From the NCBI RefSeq assembly GCF_004362045.1, contig NZ_SNWX01000013.1, forward strand, positions 1-64,000: DNA of 64,000 nucleotides, read 5' to 3'. Positions within the stretch are counted from its first letter, which is position 1. Each line of letters starts with the position of its first letter. The notes beneath the pieces were generated by a model. It made no database searches, was not told the DNA's origin, and saw only the letters and a program-made list of their open reading frames with translations. The position numbers and the translations under genes were made by a program. Shown piece after piece: positions 23,776 through 33,374 of this stretch. The DNA comes from Halanaerobium saccharolyticum (GTDB lineage Bacteria; Bacillota; Halanaerobiia; Halanaerobiales; Halanaerobiaceae).

Positions 23776-26016
23776 ATGAAGGATATAGTAAAGGTTGTGG
23801 TTGATTTACCTTTAAAAACAATAAATAAAGAATTTGATTATCTTTTACCAGAGAGCTTAAAATCAGAGATAGAAGTGGGGCAGCTTGTCAGAGTTCCTTT
23901 TGGCCGCAGAAAATTGTCTGCTTTTGTGACGGGATTTAAGACTAAATCAGATATAAAAAATTCAAAATTAAAGAAAATTGATTCTCTCTTATATAAACAG
24001 AGTTTTTTTGGGGATGAATTATTAAAAGTTTTTTACTGGACAGCCGCTTATTATCATGCCTATCTGGCCCAGGTTATAAAAAAAGCTTTACCACCTGGGA
24101 TTACTGATCAAAAAATTAGTAAAAAAGAGGTGGAATTTCTTAAGTTAAACCCAGAAATTACTAATTATAAAAATGAGCTTAATAAATTAAAAAAAAGAGC
24201 ACCAAAACAATATTTAATTCTAAAATATTTATTAGAAAATAGTGAAGAAAAACACAAATTCAAGACGGTTGTCGATTCTGCAGAAACTTCTCGTCAGACT
24301 GTTTACCGTTTAATAGACAAAGATTTAATAAATATATATACTGATATTAAGGAAAGAATTCCAGAAGTAAGTATTAATTTTAAAAAAGAACATGAATTTA
24401 ATTTTCAGCTCAAGCAGGAAGAAAAAAAACTTTTAGATCAATTCGTAGATAATGTTTCGGAAGACAATATTTCAGCAAATAATTCATATCTTTTGACTAC
24501 AGAAAATAGTCAGAGGAGATATAACTTTATTATCAAACTGCTGGAAAAATTGCTGGCAGAAGAGAAAAATATTATACTTTTAATTCCAGAAATTGAAAAG
24601 GATAAGGTATTTCTGGGACAAGTAAATAATCAGTTTGGGGATGAGATAGCCTTTATCCACAGTCAATTATCCAGAGGTGAACGTTTTGATCAGTGGCAGC
24701 AGATAAAAAAGGGTAAAGTTAAAGTTGCTGTAGGTGCCCGGTCGGCTATTTTTGCTCCTTTTTCTGAGCTTAATGCTGTAATTATTATGGAAGAAAATAA
24801 TGATAGTTATAAGGGTCAGGAACATCCTTTATATCATGCCAGACAGATTGCCGTTAAGCGTTTAAAAAAGAACAATTCTCTTCTGCTTTTAGAATCACCA
24901 TTTCCCTCTCTGGAAAGTCAATACCATGCTTCTGCTGGCGAATATCAGCAGCTCAAATTAAGCTCTGAAAAAAGTAGGCTGCAGACGAAAATTATTGACA
25001 TGAAAAAAGAAGTAGAAAAAGGTAATCTCGGTGATTTAAGCCAGGATTTAAAAGCAGAGATTAAACTTCAACTTAAAAAAAATAATAAAATCATTTTATT
25101 TTTAAACCGGCGTGGTTCTGCAAATTATCTAATCTGTAGAAAATGTGGTCATGTGCTTAAATGTGATAACTGTAATATTTCTTTAAATTATCACAGAGAA
25201 GAGCATCAGCTGCGCTGTCATTACTGTGGTTTAAAAAAAGAAGTGCCTGATCAGTGTCCGGAATGTGGAAGTCGTTTTATTTCCCGGGCCGGGGTTGGAA
25301 CCGAAAAAATTATTGAACAATTAAAGGTTCTATATCAGGACCTTAAAATTGCCAGAGTTGATAGTGATTTAAAGGAAAAGGAAGTAAAAAAGAGATTGAA
25401 TGATTTTAAAAAAGGGAAAATCGATATTTTAGTTGGAACTTCAATTTTGATAAGAAATCAGTTTTATGATCAGCTTAAATTTTTAGCTGTTATTTCTGCA
25501 GATACAGCTTTAAATAGTTCCGATTTTAGAGCTGCAGAAGAAAATTATTCTCTATTGATGGATTTAAAATCTCTGCTTATAAATAAGTCGGAGAGTAAAT
25601 TCTGGCTGCAGAGTTATGATCCTGATCATTACAGCATTCAGTCTGCCCTGGATCCTGATAAATATTCTTTTTATCAGGAGGAAATTAAAATCAGAAGGCA
25701 GAGGAATTACCCACCTTTTTGCAGGCTTCTAAATATCATAATTAGTGCAGAAGATGAGGAAAAGGCAGCAGCTAAAAGTAAAAAATTATCAATTTTTTTG
25801 GATGGTTATAGAGAAAAGTATCTGGAGAAATTAGGGGCATCACCTGCAGTTTTAAGTAAAATTAGAAATAAATATCGCTGGCAGTTGATTTTAAAATTTA
25901 ATTCGATGCGTAATCGCGAATATATTATTCAATTAATAGAAAAAAAGTTTATCGAGAAAAATGATAATGATTCAGTTGAAATTCGTATTGATGTAGATCC
26001 CTATCAAATGTTATAA
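23776..26016 (+). CDS. priA: PriA-family primosomal protein with degenerate helicase motifs
   Basis: Position before def-fmt, the N-terminal DNA-binding domain (VVVDLPLKTINKEFDYLLP) and the zinc region identify PriA, the replication restart helicase. All eight zinc cysteines are present: 454, 457, 463, 466, 481, 484, 494 and 497. The ATPase is degenerate. The Walker A GVTGSGKT region reads LTTENSQRR (240-248). Walker B DEEH reads MEEN (338-341). Motif III GSATPS reads LESPFPS (372-378). The GTQM...KGHDF block reads GTSILIRNQFYD. The GRAGR arginine motif is missing near 597-602. Neighbouring scaffold blocks such as VGARSAIFAPF are kept, and the 746-aa frame is intact, so this is not random decay. 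It probably loads the primosome without unwinding DNA. That function is inference. Confidence 0.9.
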   Translation: MKDIVKVVVDLPLKTINKEFDYLLPESLKSEIEVGQLVRVPFGRRKLSAFVTGFKTKSDIKNSKLKKIDSLLYKQSFFGDELLKVFYWTAAYYHAYLAQVIKKALPPGITDQKISKKEVEFLKLNPEITNYKNELNKLKKRAPKQYLILKYLLENSEEKHKFKTVVDSAETSRQTVYRLIDKDLINIYTDIKERIPEVSINFKKEHEFNFQLKQEEKKLLDQFVDNVSEDNISANNSYLLTTENSQRRYNFIIKLLEKLLAEEKNIILLIPEIEKDKVFLGQVNNQFGDEIAFIHSQLSRGERFDQWQQIKKGKVKVAVGARSAIFAPFSELNAVIIMEENNDSYKGQEHPLYHARQIAVKRLKKNNSLLLLESPFPSLESQYHASAGEYQQLKLSSEKSRLQTKIIDMKKEVEKGNLGDLSQDLKAEIKLQLKKNNKIILFLNRRGSANYLICRKCGHVLKCDNCNISLNYHREEHQLRCHYCGLKKEVPDQCPECGSRFISRAGVGTEKIIEQLKVLYQDLKIARVDSDLKEKEVKKRLNDFKKGKIDILVGTSILIRNQFYDQLKFLAVISADTALNSSDFRAAEENYSLLMDLKSLLINKSESKFWLQSYDPDHYSIQSALDPDKYSFYQEEIKIRRQRNYPPFCRLLNIIISAEDEEKAAAKSKKLSIFLDGYREKYLEKLGASPAVLSKIRNKYRWQLILKFNSMRNREYIIQLIEKKFIEKNDNDSVEIRIDVDPYQML

Positions 26017-26038
26017 TATAATTTAGGAGGTAGATATC

Positions 26039-26491
26039 ATGGCTCTTTTAAAGGTCAGAGAAATTGGAGATCCTGTTTTGAGAAGTAAAGCAAAACAAAT
26101 AGATGCTGTAAGTAAAAAAACTAATGATTTAATAGATAATTTGTTTGATACAATGTATGCAGAAGATGGAGTTGGTTTAGCAGCTCCTCAGGTTGGAATT
26201 TTAAAAAGAATAGCTGTAGTAGACATCCGGGAAGAAAATAAAATTATTTTAATAAACCCCGAAATTATAGAAACAGAGGGAAAAGCAATCATGGAAGAAG
26301 GTTGTCTCAGTATTCCCGGTGAAACTGGTGATGTAATTAGAGCCGAAAAAATAAAAGTAAGAAGTTTAGATAGAGAAGGTAAGTTAATAGAGTTTGAAGC
26401 AGAAGGTTTTGAGGCCAGAGCAATTCAACATGAAATTGATCATTTAGATGGAATATTATTTGTGGATAAAATTGTAAAAATTGCGGAGTGA
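26039..26491 (+). CDS. def: Peptide deformylase
   Basis: Def removes the formyl group from nascent N-terminal methionine. The three motifs are intact: GVGLAAPQVG (residues 44-53), EEGCLSIPG with metal ligand Cys89, and QHEIDHLDG with ligands His131 and His135 and catalytic Glu132. The 150-aa length is normal. ATG 26039 follows TTAGGAGGT. It stands between priA and fmt, the conserved order, and ends 4 bases before the fmt start. Confidence 0.98.
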   Translation: MALLKVREIGDPVLRSKAKQIDAVSKKTNDLIDNLFDTMYAEDGVGLAAPQVGILKRIAVVDIREENKIILINPEIIETEGKAIMEEGCLSIPGETGDVIRAEKIKVRSLDREGKLIEFEAEGFEARAIQHEIDHLDGILFVDKIVKIAE

Positions 26492-26495
26492 TTTG

Positions 26496-27440
26496 ATGAA
26501 AATTGTATTTATGGGAACACCAGAATTTGCAGTTCCTTCACTGATGAAATTAAATAATGATCAGCAGATTGAAATTGAAGCTGTAGTTACCCAGCCTGAT
26601 CGTAAAAGTGGTAGAGGGCAGAAAGTTCATTATTCTGATATTAAAAAGAAGGCTCTTGCATTGAACTTAGAAATTCTGCAGAGTGAAAATGTAAATCAAC
26701 CAGATTTTTTGGATAAATTAAGGGCAATGCAACCTGATTTTATAGTTGTAGTAGCTTTTGGGCAGAAATTGAGCCCGGAGTTACTGGCGATTCCGAAATA
26801 TGGATGTATTAATCTCCATGCCTCTTTACTGCCTGAATACAGAGGCTCCAGTCCGATTCATAAAGCAATAATAGATGGAAAAAAAGTTACCGGAAACACT
26901 ACTATGTATATGGCTGAAGGCTGGGATGATGGAGATATTATCTATCAGCAGAAAATTGAAATCAAAGAAGACTACACTGTGGGTGATCTGCATGATAAAC
27001 TGGCAGATAAAGGTGCTGAACTGCTGCTTAGAACACTAAAAGATGTTAAGGCAGGAAAAGCACCTCGAATACCACAGAGTGATTCTGAAGCAACATTTGC
27101 CTATAAAATTGATAAATCACTGGGAGAAATCGACTGGAATCAGAATGCTGAAGATATTTATAATTTAATTAGAGGTGTTAACCCCTGGCCTGGAGCTTAT
27201 ACAAAACTTGATGAGCATAAAATTAAGATCTGGGAAAGTAAAATAATTGATGCTGAAGACAGCGATTTTGAGCCAGGAACAATTATCAAAGCAAATCAGG
27301 ATGAAGGAATACTGGTTCAGACAGCTGATGGAGTTTTATCCATAGAAAAATTACAGCTTCCAGGTGGAAAAAAGATGAATGTTCATGACTTTTTAAATGG
27401 TCATCAAATTGAAACAGGGGAAAAATTTACTAGCGCTTAA
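26496..27440 (+). CDS. fmt: Methionyl-tRNA formyltransferase
   Basis: Fmt formylates initiator Met-tRNA using 10-formyl-tetrahydrofolate and works as the counterpart of Def. The 314-aa protein begins KIVFMGTPEFAVPS, has QPDRKSGRGQK, the catalytic Asn-His-region CINLHASLLPEYRGSSPI and the Asp in GWDDGDI. The usual RGAAPI reads RGSSPI, a mild change. ATG 26496 is preferred over the upstream TTG 26481 because GGAG lies just upstream and the family N-terminus begins here. Confidence 0.97.
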   Translation: MKIVFMGTPEFAVPSLMKLNNDQQIEIEAVVTQPDRKSGRGQKVHYSDIKKKALALNLEILQSENVNQPDFLDKLRAMQPDFIVVVAFGQKLSPELLAIPKYGCINLHASLLPEYRGSSPIHKAIIDGKKVTGNTTMYMAEGWDDGDIIYQQKIEIKEDYTVGDLHDKLADKGAELLLRTLKDVKAGKAPRIPQSDSEATFAYKIDKSLGEIDWNQNAEDIYNLIRGVNPWPGAYTKLDEHKIKIWESKIIDAEDSDFEPGTIIKANQDEGILVQTADGVLSIEKLQLPGGKKMNVHDFLNGHQIETGEKFTSA

Positions 27441-27460
27441 ATAATTGAGGAGGTAAGATT

Positions 27461-28150
27461 ATGATTCCATTTTTATTTGATCCAACAATAATTATAATTA
27501 TTCCCGCACTACTGCTTGCGGGATATGCACAGTATAAGGTTAAACATACATTTAGTAAATATAATGATATTAAATTGAATTCTGATTTAACTGGTGCTGA
27601 AGCTGCCAGAAAAATCTTAGTAAATAATAATTTAGGAAATATTGAAATCAAAAAAACTGATGGCAAATTAAGTGATCATTATGATCCTTCAAATAAGACC
27701 CTTAATCTATCAACAGATGTCTATAATAATAATTCTGTTGCTGCAGTTGGTGTAGCAGCTCATGAGGTAGGACACGCTATACAGGATAAAGAAAATTACA
27801 GACCGCTTTCTTTAAGAGCCTCTTTGGTTCCTGCTGCTAATATTGGGTCCAGTTTTGGACTGCCGCTTGCAATTTTTGGTTTTTTTATTCGAGCTGATTT
27901 TTTGATTATGACCGGATTTGTGCTTTTTTCTGCAGCATTTTTGTTTCATCTGGTTACTTTACCAGTAGAATTTAATGCCAGCAATAGAGCAATTAGTAAT
28001 TTAAAAAGTACAGATTTATTAACTGAGTCAGAAATCAAGGGTGCCAAAAAAGTCTTGAAAGCAGCAGCTTTTACCTATGTAGCTACAACTCTGGTTGCTC
28101 TGGCAAATATGATTAGAATTTTACTTTTAGCAGGTATGGGTGATGATTAA
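27461..28150 (+). CDS. Membrane zinc metallopeptidase, YugP family
   Basis: This 229-aa membrane protein carries the zinc motif HEVGH (His101, Glu102, His105), preceded by DPSNKTLNLS, typical of the YugP/DUF2268-like neutral zinc metallopeptidase family. Hydrophobic segments near residues 8-22, 128-150, 150-165 and 205-222 anchor it. The third ligand is probably the Glu in LPVEFNAS. Its substrate is unknown. It lies between fmt and rsmB, an order common in Clostridia, begins after GAGGAGG, and its TAA is immediately followed by the TTG start of rsmB. Confidence 0.9.
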   Translation: MIPFLFDPTIIIIIPALLLAGYAQYKVKHTFSKYNDIKLNSDLTGAEAARKILVNNNLGNIEIKKTDGKLSDHYDPSNKTLNLSTDVYNNNSVAAVGVAAHEVGHAIQDKENYRPLSLRASLVPAANIGSSFGLPLAIFGFFIRADFLIMTGFVLFSAAFLFHLVTLPVEFNASNRAISNLKSTDLLTESEIKGAKKVLKAAAFTYVATTLVALANMIRILLLAGMGDD

Positions 28151-29500
28151 TTGAAAAACTTGAGGCTGGAAATTTTAAAAGCACTGCTCAGAGTTGAAAA
28201 AGGAAGTTATTCTAATTTGCTGCTCAATTCGAAATTGGAAAACGTTGATGATCAGAGAGATAAAAATCTTTTTACAGAAATTTTTTATGGTGTAATTAGA
28301 AATAAATTATATCTTGATTATATAATTGAACATTTTTCTAAAACTCCACTGCAGAAAATGGATGAAGAAGTATTAATGGGGCTGAGAATTGGTGTCTATC
28401 AGCTCTTTTTTCTTGATAAGATACCGGCAAGAGCAGCTATTTTTGAGAGTGTAGAAGCGGTAAAGATTTTATTACCTGCCCGCAGAAAGGGAGCTGTTTC
28501 TTTTACCAATGGTGTTTTAAGAAATATCAATCGAAACCAGGATAGGATTCAACTTCCTTCTAAAAAGGAGGATCCTGAAAAATTTTTATCCATAAAATAT
28601 TCCTATCCTATCTGGCTGGTCAGGCGTTTTTGTAAAGATTATGGTTTAGAAAAAACTGAAATGATTTTGAAGGCAGGAAATAGAAGGTCAGAGGTTATTT
28701 ATCGTCATAATTCTTTGAAAGTCAAGCGGCAAGAATTTATTGATTTGCTGGTAGAAGATCAAATAAAATATGAAAATACATTTTTAGATGCTTTTTATCG
28801 ACTTAAGGAAGTTAATAATCCTGCAGCAACCCGGGCTTTTAAAAGGGGAGCTGCTTATATCCAGGGTACATCTGCAGGACTAGCCTCTTTATTATTAGAT
28901 CCTCAGGCAGATATGAAGGTTCTTGATCTGGCTGCTGCTCCGGGTGGGAAAACTTCGCATCTGGCTGATTTAATGAACAACACTGGTCAGATTACAGCCT
29001 TAGATATCAGTCAGAACCGTTTAAATCTGGTTAAAGAAAATTTATCCAGGCTGGGAGTTGAAAATGTTATTATAAAAAAAGCGGATGCTGCTCAATATGA
29101 GGATAACAAAAAATATGATAGAATACTGGCCGATCTACCCTGTTCCGGATTGGGGCTAATTGCTTCTAAACCGGAGATTAAGTGGGAGAAAGATGAGAAA
29201 GTAATTAAAAAAATGGCTGAACTGCAGTATAATATTCTGACTAATAATCTGGATAAACTTAAAATGGGGGGAGAATTATTATATTCTACCTGTACTTTAA
29301 CCAGGGAAGAAAATCAGGATCTTATAAAAAGAATCCTGGTTGAAAATAAAGACTTTAAATTGATAGATCTTAATAAAAAATTGAAACAGGTAAGTAGTTT
29401 AAACATAGAAAACAGGAATAAGTATTTAGAACTTTTGCCGGGAGAAGTAGATTCCGAAGGCTTTTTCTATGCATTATTAAAAAAAGTGGAGAGTGATTAA
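28151..29500 (+). CDS. rsmB: 16S rRNA (cytosine-967-C5)-methyltransferase
   Basis: RsmB methylates C967 of 16S rRNA with SAM. The 449-aa protein has an N-terminal NusB-like RNA-binding domain (residues about 1-135, with IPARAAIFESVEA), a SAM-binding block DLAAAPGGKTSH, the catalytic PCSGLG, and the second cysteine in YSTCTLTREEN. The start is TTG 28151, on the base after the yugP stop, with GGGTGATGA upstream acting as the ribosome site. Confidence 0.96.
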   Translation: MKNLRLEILKALLRVEKGSYSNLLLNSKLENVDDQRDKNLFTEIFYGVIRNKLYLDYIIEHFSKTPLQKMDEEVLMGLRIGVYQLFFLDKIPARAAIFESVEAVKILLPARRKGAVSFTNGVLRNINRNQDRIQLPSKKEDPEKFLSIKYSYPIWLVRRFCKDYGLEKTEMILKAGNRRSEVIYRHNSLKVKRQEFIDLLVEDQIKYENTFLDAFYRLKEVNNPAATRAFKRGAAYIQGTSAGLASLLLDPQADMKVLDLAAAPGGKTSHLADLMNNTGQITALDISQNRLNLVKENLSRLGVENVIIKKADAAQYEDNKKYDRILADLPCSGLGLIASKPEIKWEKDEKVIKKMAELQYNILTNNLDKLKMGGELLYSTCTLTREENQDLIKRILVENKDFKLIDLNKKLKQVSSLNIENRNKYLELLPGEVDSEGFFYALLKKVESD

Positions 29501-29507
29501 ATTTACG

Positions 29508-30551
29508 ATGAAAGATTTAAAAGAATTAAATAGAAGTGAATTAATAGACGAATTAAAAGAGGCAGGTTTTCCGTCTTATAGAGGGGAACAGATATTTAAT
29601 TGGCTTTATAAGAATGGTATATCAAGTACAGAAGACATGAAAAACATTCCCAAAAAGATGCGTAACTTTCTGGATGAAAACTATAAATTGACCGATCTGG
29701 AAGAAATAAATAGAAGTGCGGCTGCTGATGGGACTGTTAAATACTTATGGCAGTTAAAGGATGGAGAAAACATTGAAGGAGTTTATCTTCCTTTCCCTGA
29801 GTCTGGTCGTCACAGTGCCTGTATTTCTACTCAGGTAGGTTGTGGTCTTGGTTGTTCTTTTTGTGCTACTGGAATTGATGGTTTAAAGAGGAATTTAACT
29901 GCTGGTGAGATTGTTGACCAGGTAATTAAAGTCCAGAAGGATATCAGTGGTTCGAATTTTGCTGAGCCAAGATTAAGTAATGTTGTGTTTATGGGTATGG
30001 GAGAGCCACTTGCTAATTTTGATAATTTAATGAAAGCAGTAGAAATTATAAATGCGGATCATGGCCTAAATATTGGAATGCGAAAAATGACTATTTCTAC
30101 AGCGGGTTTAGTACCAGAGATTAAAAAGCTGGCTGAGGTTAATGATCAGATTGGTCTTGCAGTTTCTCTCCATGCTCCTAATGATCGTCTGCGAAACAAA
30201 ATAATGCCCATCAATAAAAAATATAATTTAAACCAGCTTTTAACAGCTGTAGTCGAGTATATTGAAAAAACAGGTAGAAGGGTTACCTTCGAATATGTGT
30301 TAATGGACAGTGTTAATGATAGTCCAGAACTCTCTGTGCAGCTGGCTGAACTGCTGCGGGGAATAAACTGTCATGTAAACTTAATCCCAGCTAACCCAGT
30401 ACCTGAATTGGGTATTGAACGGCCAGTGCAAAAGGTAATAGATAGTTTTTATGGAACTTTACAGAGTAATGGGATTCAGGTTACACTGAGAAAAGAAATG
30501 GGAACTCAGATTGATGCTGCCTGTGGTCAGTTAAAAAGAAAAGAAAAATAG
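29508..30551 (+). CDS. rlmN: Dual-specificity RNA methyltransferase RlmN (radical SAM)
   Basis: RlmN methylates C2 of A2503 in 23S rRNA and A37 in some tRNAs. The cluster-binding motif CGLGCSFCAT (C-x3-C-x2-C) follows SACISTQVG. The resolving/methylated Cys lies in AACGQL near the C-terminus, and MGMGEPLANFDN is the SAM motif. The protein is about 347 aa from ATG 29508; GTG 29493 would add five residues and overlap rsmB by 8 bases. The Shine-Dalgarno signal does not separate these options clearly. Confidence 0.97.
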   Translation: MKDLKELNRSELIDELKEAGFPSYRGEQIFNWLYKNGISSTEDMKNIPKKMRNFLDENYKLTDLEEINRSAAADGTVKYLWQLKDGENIEGVYLPFPESGRHSACISTQVGCGLGCSFCATGIDGLKRNLTAGEIVDQVIKVQKDISGSNFAEPRLSNVVFMGMGEPLANFDNLMKAVEIINADHGLNIGMRKMTISTAGLVPEIKKLAEVNDQIGLAVSLHAPNDRLRNKIMPINKKYNLNQLLTAVVEYIEKTGRRVTFEYVLMDSVNDSPELSVQLAELLRGINCHVNLIPANPVPELGIERPVQKVIDSFYGTLQSNGIQVTLRKEMGTQIDAACGQLKRKEK

Positions 30552-30576
30552 AGGCTGAATTTGAAGGAGGAGAAAT

Positions 30577-31293
30577 ATGCGGTTTAAAGCTTTAAGTGAT
30601 AAAGGAAATAAACGCAGTACAAATGAAGATAACTTTTTTATCAGGGAAGAAATTAATTTTTTTATGGTTGCTGACGGTATGGGGGGGCATGCTGCAGGAG
30701 AAGTTGCAAGTCAGACGGCAGTAAATTCTGCCTCTAACTTTGATTTTGATTTATCATCTCCTCTGGAAAGTTTGGGCCAGTTAACTTATAAAATTAATCA
30801 AGAAATTATAAATAAAAGTCAGCACAATTCTGAATATACAGGAATGGGGACAACCTTTGCTGCTGCGTTAATTCAGGAAAATAAACTTTATTATGTTAAT
30901 TTAGGTGACAGCCGCATTTACTGTTATAATAGTACAGAAAAGAAAATAAGAAAAATCTCTAAGGATCATTCTCTGGTTGCTAATTTGCTTCAAAGAGGAG
31001 AGATTACCGAAGAAGAGGCTTTTAATCACCCCAAAAAAAATATTGTTACTCAGGCTTTAGGTCTGGATACGAATCTGGATTTGGATAGAGGAAAAATTAA
31101 TATTTCTAGTGATGATTATTTATTATTATGTACTGATGGATTAACAGATATGATCAGAGAAAAGAAAATTGAAGCTGTTTTTAAAGAATATCAGGAAGCT
31201 GATATAATAGCTGAGCAGCTGCTTAAAAAAGCTCTGACCAGTGGTGGCCTGGACAATGTTACTTTAATAGTTGTTGATTTAAATGAAAATTAA
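30577..31293 (+). CDS. prpC: PP2C-type serine/threonine phosphatase (PrpC)
   Basis: This 238-aa metal-dependent phosphatase reverses phosphorylation by the adjacent PknB kinase. Motifs in order: RSTNEDNFF, VADGMGGHAAGE, GMGTTFAAA, VNLGDSRIY, DHSLVANLLQRG, CTDGLTDM and GGLDNVT. All metal-binding Asp positions appear present. It lies between rlmN and pknB, as in Bacillus and Clostridia, with AAGGAGGAG before ATG 30577. Confidence 0.97.
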   Translation: MRFKALSDKGNKRSTNEDNFFIREEINFFMVADGMGGHAAGEVASQTAVNSASNFDFDLSSPLESLGQLTYKINQEIINKSQHNSEYTGMGTTFAAALIQENKLYYVNLGDSRIYCYNSTEKKIRKISKDHSLVANLLQRGEITEEEAFNHPKKNIVTQALGLDTNLDLDRGKINISSDDYLLLCTDGLTDMIREKKIEAVFKEYQEADIIAEQLLKKALTSGGLDNVTLIVVDLNEN

Positions 31294-31323
31294 TTATTGT
31301 TTAATGATAATAGAGGTGAATTT

Positions 31324-33366
31324 ATGCAGGGCAAGATTTTAAATAACCGTTATAAGATAATAAAAGAAATTGGCCGTGGTGGAATGGCAATTGTTTATTC
31401 AGCCCGAGATACTCTGTTAGAAAGAAGAGTAGCTTTAAAAATGATGCGTCCGGAATATAAATCTGATGATAAATTTATTGATAAATTCAGACAGGAAGCA
31501 AGGGCTGTAGCTAGATTATCTCATCCCAATGTTGTAAGCATTTATGATATTGTAGTTGATGAAGAAAGAATTTATCTTGTAATGGAAATAGTAGAAGGTA
31601 AAACTTTAAAGGACATAATTGAAGAAAGGTCAAAACTTTCTATAGTTGAATCCCTGGAGATAGCCAGGCAGATTGCTGCTGCTCTAACTGTGGCTCATGG
31701 TAATCAGATTGTTCACTGTGATATAAAACCTCACAATATCATTCTAACTGATGAGATGGAGGTCAAAGTAACAGATTTCGGTATTGCCAGAGCTGTCAGT
31801 AATTCAACAGTTAGAGTAACTGAAACAGTGGTCGGTAGTGCTCATTATTTTTCTCCTGAGCAGGCAAAGGGTGGAGAAATTAAAGCCTATTCTGATATTT
31901 ATTCACTGGGTGTTGTGCTCTACGAAATGACCACCGGAGAATTACCATTCGAGGGAGAAAGTCCTATTTCAGTTGCTTTAAAACATATTCAGCAGAAGCC
32001 GGTTGAGCCATCACAAGTTAATAAAAGTATTCCGGCTAAAGTTAATGATTTGATTATGAAAGCAATAGCCAAAGATCCAGCAGATCGGTTTCAGGATGCT
32101 TATGAGATGAGACAGCAGATTACTTATTGTTTAAAACAAATCAAAACTAATCCTGAAAAATCAGAAGAGAAAAATGACTTTAATGACAATGAGACCAGAG
32201 TGATAAAAAGGTCAGATATCAGCTTATTGAATGATTCTAAAAAAAATACAGGTCAGGATATTGAAAAAAATGATAGAACTGCAGAAAATAAGAGCTTTTC
32301 AGAAAACAAGATGGAAGAAAATAGTGAAAATAGCACAGATGAAAATTTTAATTCTGAAAAAAAAGAGGTAATTAGTGAAACCCCAAAAAATAAAAATGAA
32401 GATTTACTTTCAAAGTATAAAAAACCTCTCTTGCTTACAGGTGCACTAATGTTATTTTTTCTTATTCTTATTGGAGGATCATTTTTATTTTTCATTCAAT
32501 ATACAGATGTACCTGTAGTTCAGGTACCAGATATTCAGGGTAAAAGTTTAACAGAGGCTAGAGAAATGGCTTCGGAAGTAGGACTTAACCTGTCTGAGAA
32601 TGAAGAAAGAGTATTTAGTGAAGAAATTCCAGCCAATCATATTGTTAGTCAGCAGCCTGATGCTGGTGAGAGAATTAAACAGAGTCGACCTCTAAATATT
32701 ACTGTTAGTAAAGGCCCTCAGTTGATTGAAATACCTGATTTTGTTGGCAATTCTTTAAGAAAAGCTCTGATTTCACTGAAAAACTTGTCTTTAAACAGTG
32801 GTGATATCCAGTATATTTTTAGATTGTCCGAAGAACCAGGTACAGTTATCAATCAAATTCCTGCCGCCGGCGCTGAAGTTGAAAAAGGAAGTGAAGTTAC
32901 TCTTTTTGTCAGCCGCGGAGAACGAGATATTTCTGTTAGAATGCCGGACTTAACTGGTCTTACTCAATCAGAAGCTTTTAGCCTGATTAGAGAAAAGGGC
33001 TTAAATATTGGTCAGGTTAGTGTAGAAAGTTCCAATCGATTTGCTGATGGTCAGGTTATCTCTCAAAGTGTAAAGGCTGGCGAGTATTTACCTCGAGGAA
33101 TTGCTGTGGACTTTGTTATCAGCAGTGGTCCAGAATCAAATTCTGGTGAAGATTTTCATACAAATAGAATTTCTATAAATGTTACTGGGTCGGAAAGAAA
33201 AGAAGTCAGAATTGTGATTGAAGATGAGAATGGTCAGGACCTGGTTTATCAGGCAGTACATGAACCTGGAGATAATATTGTTAGAGATATCATAAGCCAG
33301 GGTCAAACAGAGGTTAGAATCTATTTTGATGATCAATTAATAAAAACAGAAAGTTTTGGGGGATGA
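31324..33366 (+). CDS. pknB: Membrane serine/threonine kinase with PASTA repeats (PknB/PrkC)
   Basis: This 680-aa kinase senses cell-wall fragments and controls growth and division. The cytoplasmic kinase domain has GRGGMAIVY, Lys39, the catalytic loop HCDIKPHN (His131, Cys132, Asp133) and DFG 151-153. The usual HRD Arg is Cys here. An acidic, Asn-rich juxtamembrane stretch (about 275-365) leads to one membrane helix near 369-392. Three PASTA repeats follow (about 398-605), each with a VPD or PD-x-x-G start, then a C-terminal domain of about 70 aa that I do not recognise. ATG 31324 follows GAGGTGA; the TTG at 31297 has no site. Confidence 0.97.
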   Translation: MQGKILNNRYKIIKEIGRGGMAIVYSARDTLLERRVALKMMRPEYKSDDKFIDKFRQEARAVARLSHPNVVSIYDIVVDEERIYLVMEIVEGKTLKDIIEERSKLSIVESLEIARQIAAALTVAHGNQIVHCDIKPHNIILTDEMEVKVTDFGIARAVSNSTVRVTETVVGSAHYFSPEQAKGGEIKAYSDIYSLGVVLYEMTTGELPFEGESPISVALKHIQQKPVEPSQVNKSIPAKVNDLIMKAIAKDPADRFQDAYEMRQQITYCLKQIKTNPEKSEEKNDFNDNETRVIKRSDISLLNDSKKNTGQDIEKNDRTAENKSFSENKMEENSENSTDENFNSEKKEVISETPKNKNEDLLSKYKKPLLLTGALMLFFLILIGGSFLFFIQYTDVPVVQVPDIQGKSLTEAREMASEVGLNLSENEERVFSEEIPANHIVSQQPDAGERIKQSRPLNITVSKGPQLIEIPDFVGNSLRKALISLKNLSLNSGDIQYIFRLSEEPGTVINQIPAAGAEVEKGSEVTLFVSRGERDISVRMPDLTGLTQSEAFSLIREKGLNIGQVSVESSNRFADGQVISQSVKAGEYLPRGIAVDFVISSGPESNSGEDFHTNRISINVTGSERKEVRIVIEDENGQDLVYQAVHEPGDNIVRDIISQGQTEVRIYFDDQLIKTESFGG

Positions 33367-33374
33367 TAGTTTAG

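Noticed and set aside
23776-26016. priA as a frameshifted pseudogene
   Set aside because: The frame is open for all 746 codons with good codon texture and every zinc Cys kept, so decay by mutation does not fit.
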